In this document: in pieces, positions 35,070 through 43,782 of the stretch | Position numbering within the stretch: position 1 is the stretch's first letter | Layout of the letters: each line of letters begins with the position of its first letter | NCBI RefSeq assembly: GCF_001420715.1 | Contig: NZ_LJJC01000004.1 | Location: forward strand, 972,519 to 1,036,518 | Direction of reading: 5' to 3' | Source of the DNA: Heyndrickxia shackletonii | GTDB taxonomy: Bacteria; Bacillota; Bacilli; Bacillales; Bacillaceae_C | Length of the DNA stretch: 64,000 bases | Notes under the pieces: model-generated | Database searches by the model: none | What the model was told of the DNA's origin: nothing | What the model saw: the letters and a program-made list of their open reading frames with translations, nothing else | Translations under genes and position numbers: made by a program

Positions 35070-35516
35070 ATGAGCGTTGAAATTGATGATTTGGATCGCG
35101 GTATCATTAAAGAATTATCGGTGGACGGCCGGATGTCTTTTAAAGAAATAGCCGGTAGGCTGAATGTAACAGAGAAAACTATTAGACTTCGCTATAAAAG
35201 TTTAATAGAAAAAGAAATTTTTGAAGTGGTAGGGGTTGTGAATCCGATCGCGTTGGGTCTAAAGTCAGGCGCAATCATTCAAATAAAGGTAAAACCGGAT
35301 TCTATCCCAAGTGTAATAGAAGAATTAAAAAAAATAAAGGTGATCCGCTACATCACTCTAACATCGGGAGATTATCCGCTGCTCGTACAAATTGCCGTCT
35401 CTGATCAACAGGAAATAACTAATATTGTTTTAAAGCTCAATCAAATTCAAGATATAACAGAAACGAACAGCATTGTACAGCTTGGTGTGTATAAAAATAC
35501 ATTTGAGTACATATGA
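35070..35516 (+). CDS. Lrp/AsnC-family transcriptional regulator
   Basis: The product has 148 residues. An N-terminal helix-turn-helix (DDLDRGIIKELSVDGRMSFK then EIAGRLNVTEKTIRLRYKSL) is followed by a RAM-type ligand domain (from about 70, with VIRYITLTSGDYPLLVQIAV). ATG 35070 follows AAAGGGGG. It lies just upstream of the second Opp/Dpp operon in the same direction and may regulate it or the preceding acid-catabolism operon; nothing in the sequence decides this. Confidence 0.85.
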   Translation: MSVEIDDLDRGIIKELSVDGRMSFKEIAGRLNVTEKTIRLRYKSLIEKEIFEVVGVVNPIALGLKSGAIIQIKVKPDSIPSVIEELKKIKVIRYITLTSGDYPLLVQIAVSDQQEITNIVLKLNQIQDITETNSIVQLGVYKNTFEYI

Positions 35517-35557
35517 TGTTGAGCCTTCAGTCATCAGTGAAAGAAATTGGGTGCCAT

Positions 35558-35702
35558 CACGCATTGTTACGGGAGAGACGAAAGTACCCGAGGAAGTGCT
35601 CTATTGCTGCAAACGGTCACGATGAAGAGGTGAAAGTGCCCGAAACCGTGCCCCATCGCCTCAAACGGTCACGATAAAAAGCTGAACGTACCTAAACCCA
35701 TG
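35558..35702. repeat. Second 52-bp tandem repeat array (three units)
   Basis: CAAACGGTCACGAT occurs at 35610 and 35662, exactly 52 bp apart, with a more divergent unit before it. Units carry (G)AAAGTRCCCGA and GTGC(C/T)C(T/C)AT blocks. The sequence is unlike the array at 347-716 though the period is the same. It lies in the gap between the Lrp gene and dppB; the rest of that gap shows nothing clear. Confidence 0.7.
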
Positions 35703-35909
35703 TTTAAACTTATAAAACGAACGTGGAGGAAAATGGATTTTCGCGAAATCAAAATTTGATAAAAAGAACGGGCAATTGTCTCCTTATTTCAAATATTAAA
35801 CTGTGAAAAGGAAACTGAATCTCCATCCAGCTTGTTCGATACCAATTCGACTTTAATGCGGTACCCAATTGTTTTAATAAAGAATTCAAAACTTTGATAG
35901 GAGGTGTAC

Positions 35910-36839
35910 ATGGTGTACATTTTAAAACGTTTCCTTACGATGTTTTTGACGATTTGGGTGATTGCCACCTTGACGTTTGTCATTATGAAGTGTATTCCTG
36001 GGGATCCATTTGCGTCCGATGCTAATGTGCTTCCGAAAGAAGTGCTGGAAAATATCCGGGCTAAGTACAACTTGGACAAGCCTATCCCTGTCCAGTATGC
36101 ACTGTACTTAAAAAACTTAGTTACTTTTGATTTAGGGCCATCTACACAATCAGAAACCAGAACGGTAAATGACATTATATCTACCGGTTTTCCGATATCT
36201 GCCACTTTAGGACTTCAAGCAATTGTACTAGCTTTATTCTTTGGACTTTTATTAGGAATTATCGCAGCACTAAATCATAATAGGTTCCTTGATTACACGG
36301 CGATGGTGATCGCGATTATCGGAATATCGGTACCGAGTTTTATCCTGGCCCCATTATTAATTAAGTTTGTGGCAGTGAAGTGGAGGCTGTTGCCGGTTGC
36401 CTCATGGGGAACGTGGGATCACACGATTCTTCCATGTATCGCTCTCGCGGCAACACCGCTCGCAGTCGTTGCCCGATTCATGCGCTCCAGCATGATTGAG
36501 GTGATGAATCAAAATTACATGAAGACTGCGGACGCAAAAGGATTGTCGACTACAAAGCTAGTCATCAAGCACGGTGTCAGAAATGCAATCCTTCCAGTCG
36601 TTACGTTTATTGGTCCGTTATTTGCAGCATTGCTTACCGGTACATTTGTCATTGAAAAAATATTTGCGATACCGGGATTAGGTCGATACTTTGTCGACAG
36701 TATTTTCAATCGGGATTATCCAGTCATTATGGGTGTCACAGTATTCTATAGTGCCATTCTTGTGGTGACGTTGTTTTTAATTGATATTTCATACCGAATT
36801 ATTGATCCGAGAATTAAGCTTTCGAGTAAGGGGGATTAA
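35910..36839 (+). CDS. Opp/Dpp-type ABC transporter permease (B class), second system
   Basis: A membrane subunit of 309 residues with about six helices. The N-terminus MVYILKRFLTMFLTIWVIAT, the YNLDKPIPVQYALYLKNLV region and the docking loop YMKTADAKGLSTTKLVIKHG are family features, and it ends IIDPRIKLSSKGD. TAGGAGG lies five bases before ATG 35910. It starts a five-gene operon (B, C, D, F, binding protein) whose order differs from that of the first system. Confidence 0.88.
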   Translation: MVYILKRFLTMFLTIWVIATLTFVIMKCIPGDPFASDANVLPKEVLENIRAKYNLDKPIPVQYALYLKNLVTFDLGPSTQSETRTVNDIISTGFPISATLGLQAIVLALFFGLLLGIIAALNHNRFLDYTAMVIAIIGISVPSFILAPLLIKFVAVKWRLLPVASWGTWDHTILPCIALAATPLAVVARFMRSSMIEVMNQNYMKTADAKGLSTTKLVIKHGVRNAILPVVTFIGPLFAALLTGTFVIEKIFAIPGLGRYFVDSIFNRDYPVIMGVTVFYSAILVVTLFLIDISYRIIDPRIKLSSKGD

Positions 36840-36840
36840 C

Positions 36841-37785
36841 ATGATAGAAAAAAATATAGAGCAATCCCTATTTCGGCCCGCTGATCCGAAGCGACTCATG
36901 CATGATACTATTCAGCGGCCAAGCTTAAGTGCGTGGAAGGACGCGCTCTTAAAAATTATCAAAAATAAGCTTGCTATCCTAGGATTCTCCCTTTTAGTCA
37001 TCATCGTTTTTTTTGCTATTTTTGGTCCATCCATGGTCCCTTACAGCCCATCGGAGCAAAGCTTAACAAAAGCGAACTTAGCTCCGTCAGGAAGCCACTG
37101 GTTTGGAACGGATGATTTAGGGAGAGATATGTGGGCACGTACATGGTATGGTGCACGTGTTTCCTTGACCATCGGACTAGTTGCAGCACTAATTGATTTA
37201 CTCATCGGAGTTGTGGTTGGAGGTATCTCTGGCTATATGGCCGGACGCGGCAAAAAAGGCGACCGCATTGATATGACGTTAATGCGGATTGTCGAAATTT
37301 TATACGGCATTCCATATTTGCTGATTGTTATTTTGTTAATGGTCATCATGGAGCCAGGGATAAAAGCAATTATTATTGCACTTTCCGTAACAGGTTGGGT
37401 TGGAATGGCACGGATTATTCGCGGTCAAATTTTACAGCTGAAATCACAGGAATATGTGTTAGCTGCGGAAAAACTTGGTACATCCCATTCAAAAATCATC
37501 CTAAAGCATTTGATACCAAATACGTTGGGGATTATTATCGTAAACCTAACCTTCACTATTCCCCAGGCTATATTTGCAGAGTCATTCTTAAGCTTCCTAG
37601 GGTTAGGTGTTCAAGCCCCGTTTGCAAGCTGGGGAACAATGGCGAATGATGCATTAGGCGTAATTTTAAGCGGGCAATGGTGGAGATTATTCTTCCCGGG
37701 CTTTCTGATTTCGTTAACGATGTTTGCCTTTAACTCGTTTGGCGATGGGGTTCAGGATGCGCTTGATCCAAGAAGCAGCGATTAG
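36841..37785 (+). CDS. Opp/Dpp-type ABC transporter permease (C class), second system
   Basis: The 314-residue partner permease. It has a long cytoplasmic N-terminus, then LLKIIKNKLAILGFSLLVII, the block HWFGTDDLGRDMWARTWYGARVSL, and the loop YVLAAEKLGTSHSKIILKHLIPN. It ends FGDGVQDALDPRSSD. ATG 36841 follows AAGGGGG and begins two bases after the preceding stop. Confidence 0.88.
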   Translation: MIEKNIEQSLFRPADPKRLMHDTIQRPSLSAWKDALLKIIKNKLAILGFSLLVIIVFFAIFGPSMVPYSPSEQSLTKANLAPSGSHWFGTDDLGRDMWARTWYGARVSLTIGLVAALIDLLIGVVVGGISGYMAGRGKKGDRIDMTLMRIVEILYGIPYLLIVILLMVIMEPGIKAIIIALSVTGWVGMARIIRGQILQLKSQEYVLAAEKLGTSHSKIILKHLIPNTLGIIIVNLTFTIPQAIFAESFLSFLGLGVQAPFASWGTMANDALGVILSGQWWRLFFPGFLISLTMFAFNSFGDGVQDALDPRSSD

Positions 37786-37796
37786 GAGGTGAGAAA

Positions 37797-38819
37797 ATGG
37801 AACACTTATTGGAGGTATCGAATTTAGAGGTTAATTTTAAAACCTACGGAGGTGAGGTCCAGGCTGTTCGAGATGTTTCCTTTCATGTTGAAAAAGGCGA
37901 AATCATGGCAATCGTTGGGGAAAGCGGCAGCGGAAAAAGCGTTACAGTTCAAACGATTATGGACCTGATTCCAACCCCACCGGGAAAAATTAAAGGTGGA
38001 AAAATTCTTTTTCAAGGAAAAGATCTGTTAAAGCTTTCAAAAAAGGAAATGCGCAAATTAAAAGGTTCGAAGATTAGTATGGTATTCCAGGATCCGATGA
38101 CCTCGTTGAATCCAACGATGAAGGTCGGGAAACAAATTGAGGAGTCCATTCTCAACCATCAGCAAGTAACCAAAGGACAAGCCAGGAAAAAAGCAGTGGA
38201 AATGATCAAGCTAGTGGGAATTCCGAATCCGGAAGAACGGTATCATCAATATCCCCATGAATTTAGTGGTGGTATGCGGCAAAGAGCCATGATTGCAATC
38301 GCGTTGGCTTGTAATCCAGAACTGCTAATCGCAGATGAACCGACAACCGCGCTCGATGTGACGATCCAAGCACAGGTTCTGAATTTGATGAAGGACTTAC
38401 AGGAAAAAACGAATACAGCCATCATTTTAATTACTCATGATTTAGGAGTGGTGGCAGAAACAGCGCAAAGAGTTGCCGTTATGTACGCAGGCGTAATTGT
38501 CGAAACAGGCAGTGTGGAGGATATTTTTGAATCTCCAAAGCATCCTTACACATGGGGCCTGTTAGAATCGATTCCAAATTTCGAGGCTGAGGAAAAGGAA
38601 AGGCTGATTCCGATAGAAGGTTCACCGCCGGATCTTTTTAATCCGCCAAAGGGATGTCCATTTGCCGCCCGCTGCAAGTATGCGATGGAGGTTTGCGTCG
38701 ATCATATGCCGCCTGAGTTTGAAATAGAAAACGGTCATACGGCAAAATGCTGGTTAAATGATGAACGTGCACCAAAAATTCATGACTTAGTGGCAGCAGG
38801 GAGGGAGCAAAATGAGTGA
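37797..38819 (+). CDS. Opp/Dpp-type ABC transporter ATPase (D class), second system
   Basis: A 340-residue ATPase. Walker A is GESGSGKSV, the signature is [19 protein letters not shown], and Walker B is [12 protein letters not shown]. The C-terminus carries the cysteine cluster [22 protein letters not shown] lies upstream of the ATG. Its stop overlaps the next gene by eight bases. Confidence 0.9.
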   Translation: MEHLLEVSNLEVNFKTYGGEVQAVRDVSFHVEKGEIMAIVGESGSGKSVTVQTIMDLIPTPPGKIKGGKILFQGKDLLKLSKKEMRKLKGSKISMVFQDPMTSLNPTMKVGKQIEESILNHQQVTKGQARKKAVEMIKLVGIPNPEERYHQYPHEFSGGMRQRAMIAIALACNPELLIADEPTTALDVTIQAQVLNLMKDLQEKTNTAIILITHDLGVVAETAQRVAVMYAGVIVETGSVEDIFESPKHPYTWGLLESIPNFEAEEKERLIPIEGSPPDLFNPPKGCPFAARCKYAMEVCVDHMPPEFEIENGHTAKCWLNDERAPKIHDLVAAGREQNE

Positions 38820-39765
38820 AGCCTTATTGGAAGTGAAAAATCTTAAAAAATACTTTCATATTAAAAAGGATCAAACTGTTAAATCTGTAGATGATATTTC
38901 TTTTTACATTCGCAAGGGTGAGACGTTTGGACTTGTAGGAGAGAGCGGGAGCGGAAAGTCCACATTAGGGAAAACGATTGTCGGGTTACAGTCTCCCAGC
39001 TCTGGAAGTATTTTTTACAATGATCAAGATTTCGGAAAGCTAGATTCCAAGAAACGAAAAATCGTGAATAAAGAGATGCAAATAATTTTCCAAGATCCGC
39101 ATGCCTCCCTTAATCCACGTATGAGAGTCGGAGATATAATAGCCGAGGGAATCGATGCTTATAAATTGGCTAAAGGTGCAGAACGTCAAAACCGAATCTA
39201 TGAATTGCTTGAAAAAGTTGGATTGAGTCCCACTCATGCAAAAAGATACCCGCATGAATTCAGCGGGGGGCAAAGACAGCGGATTGGAATTGCCAGAGCA
39301 CTCGCCGTCCAGCCGAAATTTATCGTCGCGGATGAGCCGATTTCTGCTCTGGATGTCTCGATTCAGGCACAAGTGATTAATTTGCTGGATGATTTGAAGG
39401 AGCAGGAAGGCTTAACCTATCTTTTTATCGCTCATGATTTAGGAATGGTGAAGCATATCAGTGACCGCATTGGCGTGATGTATTTAGGGAAAATGATGGA
39501 GCTGTCTGACAGCCATGAGCTATTTGTCAATCCATTGCATCCTTATACACAAGCACTTTTGTCGGCCATTCCAGTAGCAAATCCTAAGGCAGTTAAGAGA
39601 GAACGGATTGTATTGGGAGGGGACCCACCAAGTCCCGTGAATCCACCGCAAGGGTGTCGTTTTTCTACGAGATGTCCGCATGCAATGGAAATCTGCTCTC
39701 TAACTTCACCGGAATGGAAGGAAGTCCAACCGAACCATTGGACAGCCTGTCATTTATATAAGTAA
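38812..39765 (+). CDS. Opp/Dpp-type ABC transporter ATPase (F class), second system
   Basis: A 317-residue ATPase. Walker A is [13 protein letters not shown], the signature is FSGGQRQRIGIARALAVQP, and Walker B is FIVADEPISALD. The cysteine cluster is GCRFSTRCPHAMEIC. Translation is coupled to the D subunit by overlap. It should dimerise with it to power the permeases. Confidence 0.9.
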   Translation: MSEALLEVKNLKKYFHIKKDQTVKSVDDISFYIRKGETFGLVGESGSGKSTLGKTIVGLQSPSSGSIFYNDQDFGKLDSKKRKIVNKEMQIIFQDPHASLNPRMRVGDIIAEGIDAYKLAKGAERQNRIYELLEKVGLSPTHAKRYPHEFSGGQRQRIGIARALAVQPKFIVADEPISALDVSIQAQVINLLDDLKEQEGLTYLFIAHDLGMVKHISDRIGVMYLGKMMELSDSHELFVNPLHPYTQALLSAIPVANPKAVKRERIVLGGDPPSPVNPPQGCRFSTRCPHAMEICSLTSPEWKEVQPNHWTACHLYK

Positions 39766-39791
39766 TGAAGAACAAATGTGCAAGCACACCA

Positions 39792-39896
39792 GCTCTAGCG
39801 TACGGATTTCGAAGTCACAGACGAGATAAAAGGTAGTTCAAAGCTAATGTTTTACCCCGTAGAAATCCGCTAGACAATGGCTGCTTGCGGCTAGAC
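39792..39896. repeat. Degraded copy of the 150-bp Bacillus repeat
   Basis: CTCTAGCGTACGGATTTC near the left and GAAATCCGCTAGACA near the right keep the complementary ends of the element at 22136-22289. The middle (TCACAGACGAGATAAAAGG) is shortened and inverted relative to it. It lies between the F subunit and binding-protein genes. Confidence 0.5.
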
Positions 39897-39937
39897 GTGG
39901 ACAATTTTATAAAAGATAAAAATGGAGGGGAATTAAG

Positions 39938-41554
39938 ATGAAAAAATGGTTAATTATGCTGGTTGCCATGCTTGCATTGTCCAGTGTTTTGGCTGGATGT
40001 GGCGGCGATAAAGCAACGTCAGGAAACAGTAAAGATGTGAAGCAAGAAATGACGGTTGGGATGACTGCGGAGCCGCCAGCTCTCGATCCTGCACTTGCAA
40101 CCGATACAACCTCAGGCTGGGTATTAAACCATACATTTGAAGGATTATATACGAAGGATAAAAAAGGGGAAATTGTACCTGGTTTAGCGAAGGATACAAA
40201 GGTTTCGGATGATGGAAAAACGTATACTTTTACTATTCGCGACGATGCAAAATGGTCTGATGGTACACCAGTAACAGCACAGGATTTTGAATATTCATGG
40301 AAACGAGTGCTTAATCCTGAAACAGGAAGTTCCTTTGCTTTTTATCTTTACTATATAAAAGGAGCAGAAGCATATAACAAGGGAAAAGGCTCCGCTGATC
40401 AAGTCGGAGTAAAAGCAGTTGATGATCATACATTGCAGGTAGAACTAAATGCACCGCTTGCTTACTTCAATAAATTGCTGGCTATGTATACTTTCTATCC
40501 AGTGAAAAAGGATTTAGTAGAGAAAAATAAAAATTGGGCTGCAGATGCGAAAAACTATGTAAGTAACGGTGCCTTCAAAATGACAGATTGGAAGCATAAT
40601 AGTCAAGTAGTTATTGAGAAAAACGATAAGTATTATGGACAAAAAGATGTAAGCTTGAAAAAGATTACCTTTAAAATCGTGCCAGATGCGACAACTTACT
40701 ACCAAATGTATAAGACAGGCGAGTTAGATTTTATCATGACATTGCCATCTGATGCACTGGAAGCAGAAAAAAATAATAAAGAATTTAAAGAAGTACCTTA
40801 TTTCGGAACCTATATGATTATGTTTAATGTTAATAAAGAGCCATTCACCAATGCAAAAATCCGTCGCGCATTTGCAATGTCCATTGATCGTAAAACACTT
40901 ACGGATAACGTAACAAAAGCTGGTGAAATTCCAGCATACGGCATGGTTCCTCCTGGTGTTAAAACACCAAATGGCGGCGACTTCCGTGAAGAAGGCGGAA
41001 ACTATTTCAAAGAAGATGCTGCGGAAGCTAAGAAGCTTTTACAAGAAGGAATGAAGGAAGAAGGCTGGTCTACTCTTCCAAACGTAACATTGCTATATAA
41101 CACTGCAGAAAACAACAAAAAAATCGCCGAAGCTGTACAAGAAATGGTGAAGAAAAATCTTGGGGTGGACATCAAGGTAAACAATCAAGAATGGAAAACA
41201 TACTTGGATACAACGCATCAGCAAAACTTCCAAATGGCACGTATGGGTTGGATTGGTTCCTTTGTAGACCCAGTAATTATGCTTGATTACTACTTAGGTG
41301 ACAGCCCGAACAATCGTACAGGCTGGGTAAATAAGAAATATGATGACATAATGGCAAAATCAAAAGTGGAACAAGACGAAACAAAACGCTTTGAATTATT
41401 GCACCAAGCAGAAGATGTTTTAATGCAGGACATGCCATTTATGCCAGTTTATTTCTACACAAACACATTCTTAGTATCATCTAAATTCAGCAACATTGCC
41501 TATTACTTGGAAAGCAGCCCTTCCTTCAAGTGGGCAAAGAAAACAAGTAATTAA
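39938..41554 (+). CDS. Peptide ABC transporter binding lipoprotein (OppA/DppE-like)
   Basis: The family-5 binding protein of the second system, 538 residues, with a lipoprotein signal and lipidated Cys21 in VLAGC. Typical blocks are MTAEPPALDPALATDTTSGW, VLNHTFEGLYTKDKKGEIVPG, WSDGTPVTAQDFEYSWKRVLN and AFAMSIDRKTLTDNV. These are close to OppA-type oligopeptide binders, so peptide uptake is the best guess. GGAGGGG precedes the ATG. Confidence 0.88.
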   Translation: MKKWLIMLVAMLALSSVLAGCGGDKATSGNSKDVKQEMTVGMTAEPPALDPALATDTTSGWVLNHTFEGLYTKDKKGEIVPGLAKDTKVSDDGKTYTFTIRDDAKWSDGTPVTAQDFEYSWKRVLNPETGSSFAFYLYYIKGAEAYNKGKGSADQVGVKAVDDHTLQVELNAPLAYFNKLLAMYTFYPVKKDLVEKNKNWAADAKNYVSNGAFKMTDWKHNSQVVIEKNDKYYGQKDVSLKKITFKIVPDATTYYQMYKTGELDFIMTLPSDALEAEKNNKEFKEVPYFGTYMIMFNVNKEPFTNAKIRRAFAMSIDRKTLTDNVTKAGEIPAYGMVPPGVKTPNGGDFREEGGNYFKEDAAEAKKLLQEGMKEEGWSTLPNVTLLYNTAENNKKIAEAVQEMVKKNLGVDIKVNNQEWKTYLDTTHQQNFQMARMGWIGSFVDPVIMLDYYLGDSPNNRTGWVNKKYDDIMAKSKVEQDETKRFELLHQAEDVLMQDMPFMPVYFYTNTFLVSSKFSNIAYYLESSPSFKWAKKTSN

Positions 41555-41573
41555 GGGACGGTTCTTCAGTCCT

Positions 41574-41610
41574 AAGTGGGAAGGGGAGATCAGTGCCTTT
41601 TCCCACTTTA
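41574..41610 (+). terminator. Terminator-like hairpin after the oppA-like gene
   Basis: AAGTGGGAAGGGG pairs with CCTTTTCCCACTT around a short loop; only a weak T stretch follows (TATTCAGTT). Confidence 0.55.
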
Positions 41611-41671
41611 TTCAGTTATTTAGTATCATTCATCAATCGAATCGAGATAAGAAGTTGAGGTGACAGACAGG

Positions 41672-42046
41672 ATGAAAAAACATTTACTGCTAAGTTGTAT
41701 ATCGTTTTGTATTTTAATAGGATACAAGATATGGGCAGGTGGCACACTATTAACCTGGATTAATAGCACCTTTTTAGTAGGAATCATCGCGCTGGTTGCA
41801 GCAGTTACCATAAACATTTGGAAATCAGGGTTTTTAACCTTGTTAACAGATGGGTTTAAACTTTTGGGAAATATGATCACACCAAAAACGAGATCTGCTG
41901 AACGCGCCGATTACCTGATGAAAAATGATCCTGGGCTTAACCAATGGAAGAGCGATGTGACAAAGTGGTTAGCCTATATGTGTACGAACCTCGCTGTTAT
42001 CTCTTTATCGATTTCGGTGATTAGTTTAATTGCCTATTATTATTAA
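41672..42046 (+). CDS. Small membrane protein, DUF3899-like
   Basis: A 124-residue protein with three hydrophobic segments: residues 4-20, about 26-52 (INSTFLVGIIALVAAVTINI) and the C-terminal 100-124. The middle is polar (PKTRSAERADYLMKNDPGLN). The layout, with a SGFLTLLTDGFKLL segment after the second helix, resembles DUF3899 proteins, which often follow oppA genes in Bacillus. The function is unknown. ATG 41672 is chosen; GTG 41660 within the GAGGTGA site is an alternative. Confidence 0.6.
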   Translation: MKKHLLLSCISFCILIGYKIWAGGTLLTWINSTFLVGIIALVAAVTINIWKSGFLTLLTDGFKLLGNMITPKTRSAERADYLMKNDPGLNQWKSDVTKWLAYMCTNLAVISLSISVISLIAYYY

Positions 42047-42099
42047 AAACAAACCCTACACAAAGTAAAAAGACGACTTGTGTGGGGTTTGTTTTATTT
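42047..42099 (+). terminator. Strong rho-independent terminator
   Basis: AACAAACCCTACACAA pairs with TTGTGTGGGGTTTGTT, with two non-Watson-Crick positions, around a 15-base loop and is followed by TTATTT. Confidence 0.85.
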
Positions 42100-42165
42100 A
42101 AAATTCATAGGTAAAAAAATCCATTTTTCCCTATAATTTAGTTCAAGTTAAATGCACTGTTTACC

Positions 42166-42194
42166 AAAATGTTGTTTTTTTGAAATAACATTTT
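42166..42194. other. AT-rich perfect hairpin
   Basis: AAAATGTTGTTT and GAAATAACATTTT form a stem with one mismatch and a T-rich loop. It lies upstream of a repeat fragment and the agaS-like gene. It may be an operator or a second terminator. Confidence 0.4.
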
Positions 42195-42208
42195 AAGAAA
42201 AAAAGCCA

Positions 42209-42236
42209 AAAATGTCCATGAAGGGTGCCTGACACC
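42209..42236. repeat. Solo end of the GGTGCCTGACACC element
   Basis: AAATGTCCATGAAGGGTGCC through GACACC matches the right end of the element at 45725-45841 (AAATGTCCACTGAGGGTGCC). Its partner end is absent here. Confidence 0.6.
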
Positions 42237-42306
42237 AACTATTGACGAAATGGTGTTTAAGTGGTTAACTGGTAATGACAACACTACAACAGAATTTTCT
42301 GAAAGG

Positions 42307-42343
42307 TGAGGTGATTGATAAAAAAGCCAGGTGGCTTATTTTT
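42307..42343 (+). promoter_or_regulatory. Possible attenuator leader before the agaS2-lacC-lacD cluster
   Basis: A near-ideal ribosome site GAGGTGAT (42308-42315) is followed at once by a possible TTG-started 14-codon frame (42315-42359). Inside it lies AAAAAGCC-AGGT-GGCTT (42321-42337) with ATTTTT next, a compact terminator. Ribosome site, short frame and terminator together look like a transcription attenuator. No alternative antiterminator stem was proved. Confidence 0.4.
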
Positions 42344-42483
42344 AATGATGTGCATTTGAGAAGCTTGTCTATGCCATTAAATTAAAAAAATGGATACAAC
42401 ACTATATTCTATTTCAAAAGAAGTTTAAAATTTTCATTATGTACGAAAAAATGAAAAAAATAAAAAGGGTAGGGGTGGAGACA

Positions 42484-43680
42484 TTGTTTATAAACAAAAC
42501 AGAAGAACAATTAAAAGAGCTTGGCGTTTATCACACACATAAAGAAATCTCTCATCAACCCGCGCTCTGGGGGGAAACATATCAGTACATCCAACGCGAA
42601 AAGGATCGAATTCAAGCATTTTTTCACGCCATCACAGCAAAGTATGAGTCTGTCAAAGTTATTTTAACAGGGGCGGGAACATCCGCATTTGTTGGCGATA
42701 CCGTTGAGCCGTATTTAACAAAAGTATGTGAGAATAAAGCATTTACGATTCACAGCATTCCGACTACCAATATTGTTTCGAATCCGGGGTATTATTTAGA
42801 GGAGAATATGCCAACGATTATGGTTTCGTTCGCAAGATCCGGAAATAGCCCTGAAAGTGTTGCTGCAGTTGAATTGGGGGAGCAAATCGTTAAGGATTTT
42901 TACTCCATCCACATTACCTGCAATCCTGACGGTTTTTTAGCGAAAAAGCCAGACATCAGAAATAGAACATTATTGCTGGTAATGCCAGAAGGCAGCAATG
43001 ATGAAAGCTTTGCAATGACAAGCAGCTTTACATGCATGATGCTAAGTGTATTGCTAATATTTCAAATGGATAGATTGAATACATTGGAAGACAATGTTAA
43101 TTGGATTATGGATACAGGTAATAATGTTTTCGAACATTCGCTTCCGACTTTAAAGGAATTATCGTCCATTCCATTTACAAGTCTTATTTATTTAGGCTCT
43201 GGTACGCTTCTAGGACTGTCACATGAAGCATCTTTAAAAATGCTTGAGTTAACAGATGGGAATGTATTTACATATTTTGAATCGCCATTAGGCTTCCGTC
43301 ATGGTCCGAAAACACTTTTGAATGATAAAAATCTTACAGTTGTTTTTATCAGCAGCAATCCATATACCCAGAAATATGATTTAGATATTTTAAAAGAGTT
43401 ATATGCTGAAAAAAATAGATGCGGATTGAACGTGATGGCGATATCAAATCAATATATAAACGACGCAGAGGAAAACAGCGATTACTATTTAAGTATTAAA
43501 ACAGAACTTGACATACCAGCTTCCCTAGATGATGTATGGCTATCCTTCCCATACATTATTTATGCGCAAATTCTTGCCGTCTATAAGTCCCTAAATTTGA
43601 AAATTACACCAGATAACCCTGTTCCGAATGGCAGTGTGAACCGTGTTGTGCAAGGAGTAACGATATATCCATTTGAATAA
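42484..43680 (+). CDS. agaS: AgaS-like SIS-domain protein, second copy
   Basis: A likely galactosamine-6-phosphate deaminase/isomerase of 398 residues with two SIS domains. Seen are LTGAGTSAFVGDT, FARSGNSPESVAAVE, LGSGTLLGLSHEASLKMLEL and SPLGFRHGPKTLL, aligning throughout with the protein at 20734. The TTG at 42484 has AGGGGTGGAG upstream and gives an N-terminus that lines up with the paralogue; a longer ATG start at 42439 adds 15 basic residues without a ribosome site. Followed by lacC and lacD, it supplies their substrate tagatose-6-phosphate. Confidence 0.85.
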   Translation: MFINKTEEQLKELGVYHTHKEISHQPALWGETYQYIQREKDRIQAFFHAITAKYESVKVILTGAGTSAFVGDTVEPYLTKVCENKAFTIHSIPTTNIVSNPGYYLEENMPTIMVSFARSGNSPESVAAVELGEQIVKDFYSIHITCNPDGFLAKKPDIRNRTLLLVMPEGSNDESFAMTSSFTCMMLSVLLIFQMDRLNTLEDNVNWIMDTGNNVFEHSLPTLKELSSIPFTSLIYLGSGTLLGLSHEASLKMLELTDGNVFTYFESPLGFRHGPKTLLNDKNLTVVFISSNPYTQKYDLDILKELYAEKNRCGLNVMAISNQYINDAEENSDYYLSIKTELDIPASLDDVWLSFPYIIYAQILAVYKSLNLKITPDNPVPNGSVNRVVQGVTIYPFE

Positions 43681-43691
43681 TTGTTTTTCTT

Positions 43692-43746
43692 GTGAGTTAT
43701 AGTTTCCCGTAAAGTAAAATCAGCGACATAGGTATACTTTAACTCA
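43692..43746. other. Inverted repeat between agaS2 and lacC
   Basis: GTGAGTTA (from about 43692) pairs with TAACTCAC (to about 43746) around a long loop. There is no T run. It may slow transcription into lacC or mark an operator. Confidence 0.35.
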
Positions 43747-43782
43747 CGTTGTCTTTGACCTTTTTAAAAGGAGAATAATGAA

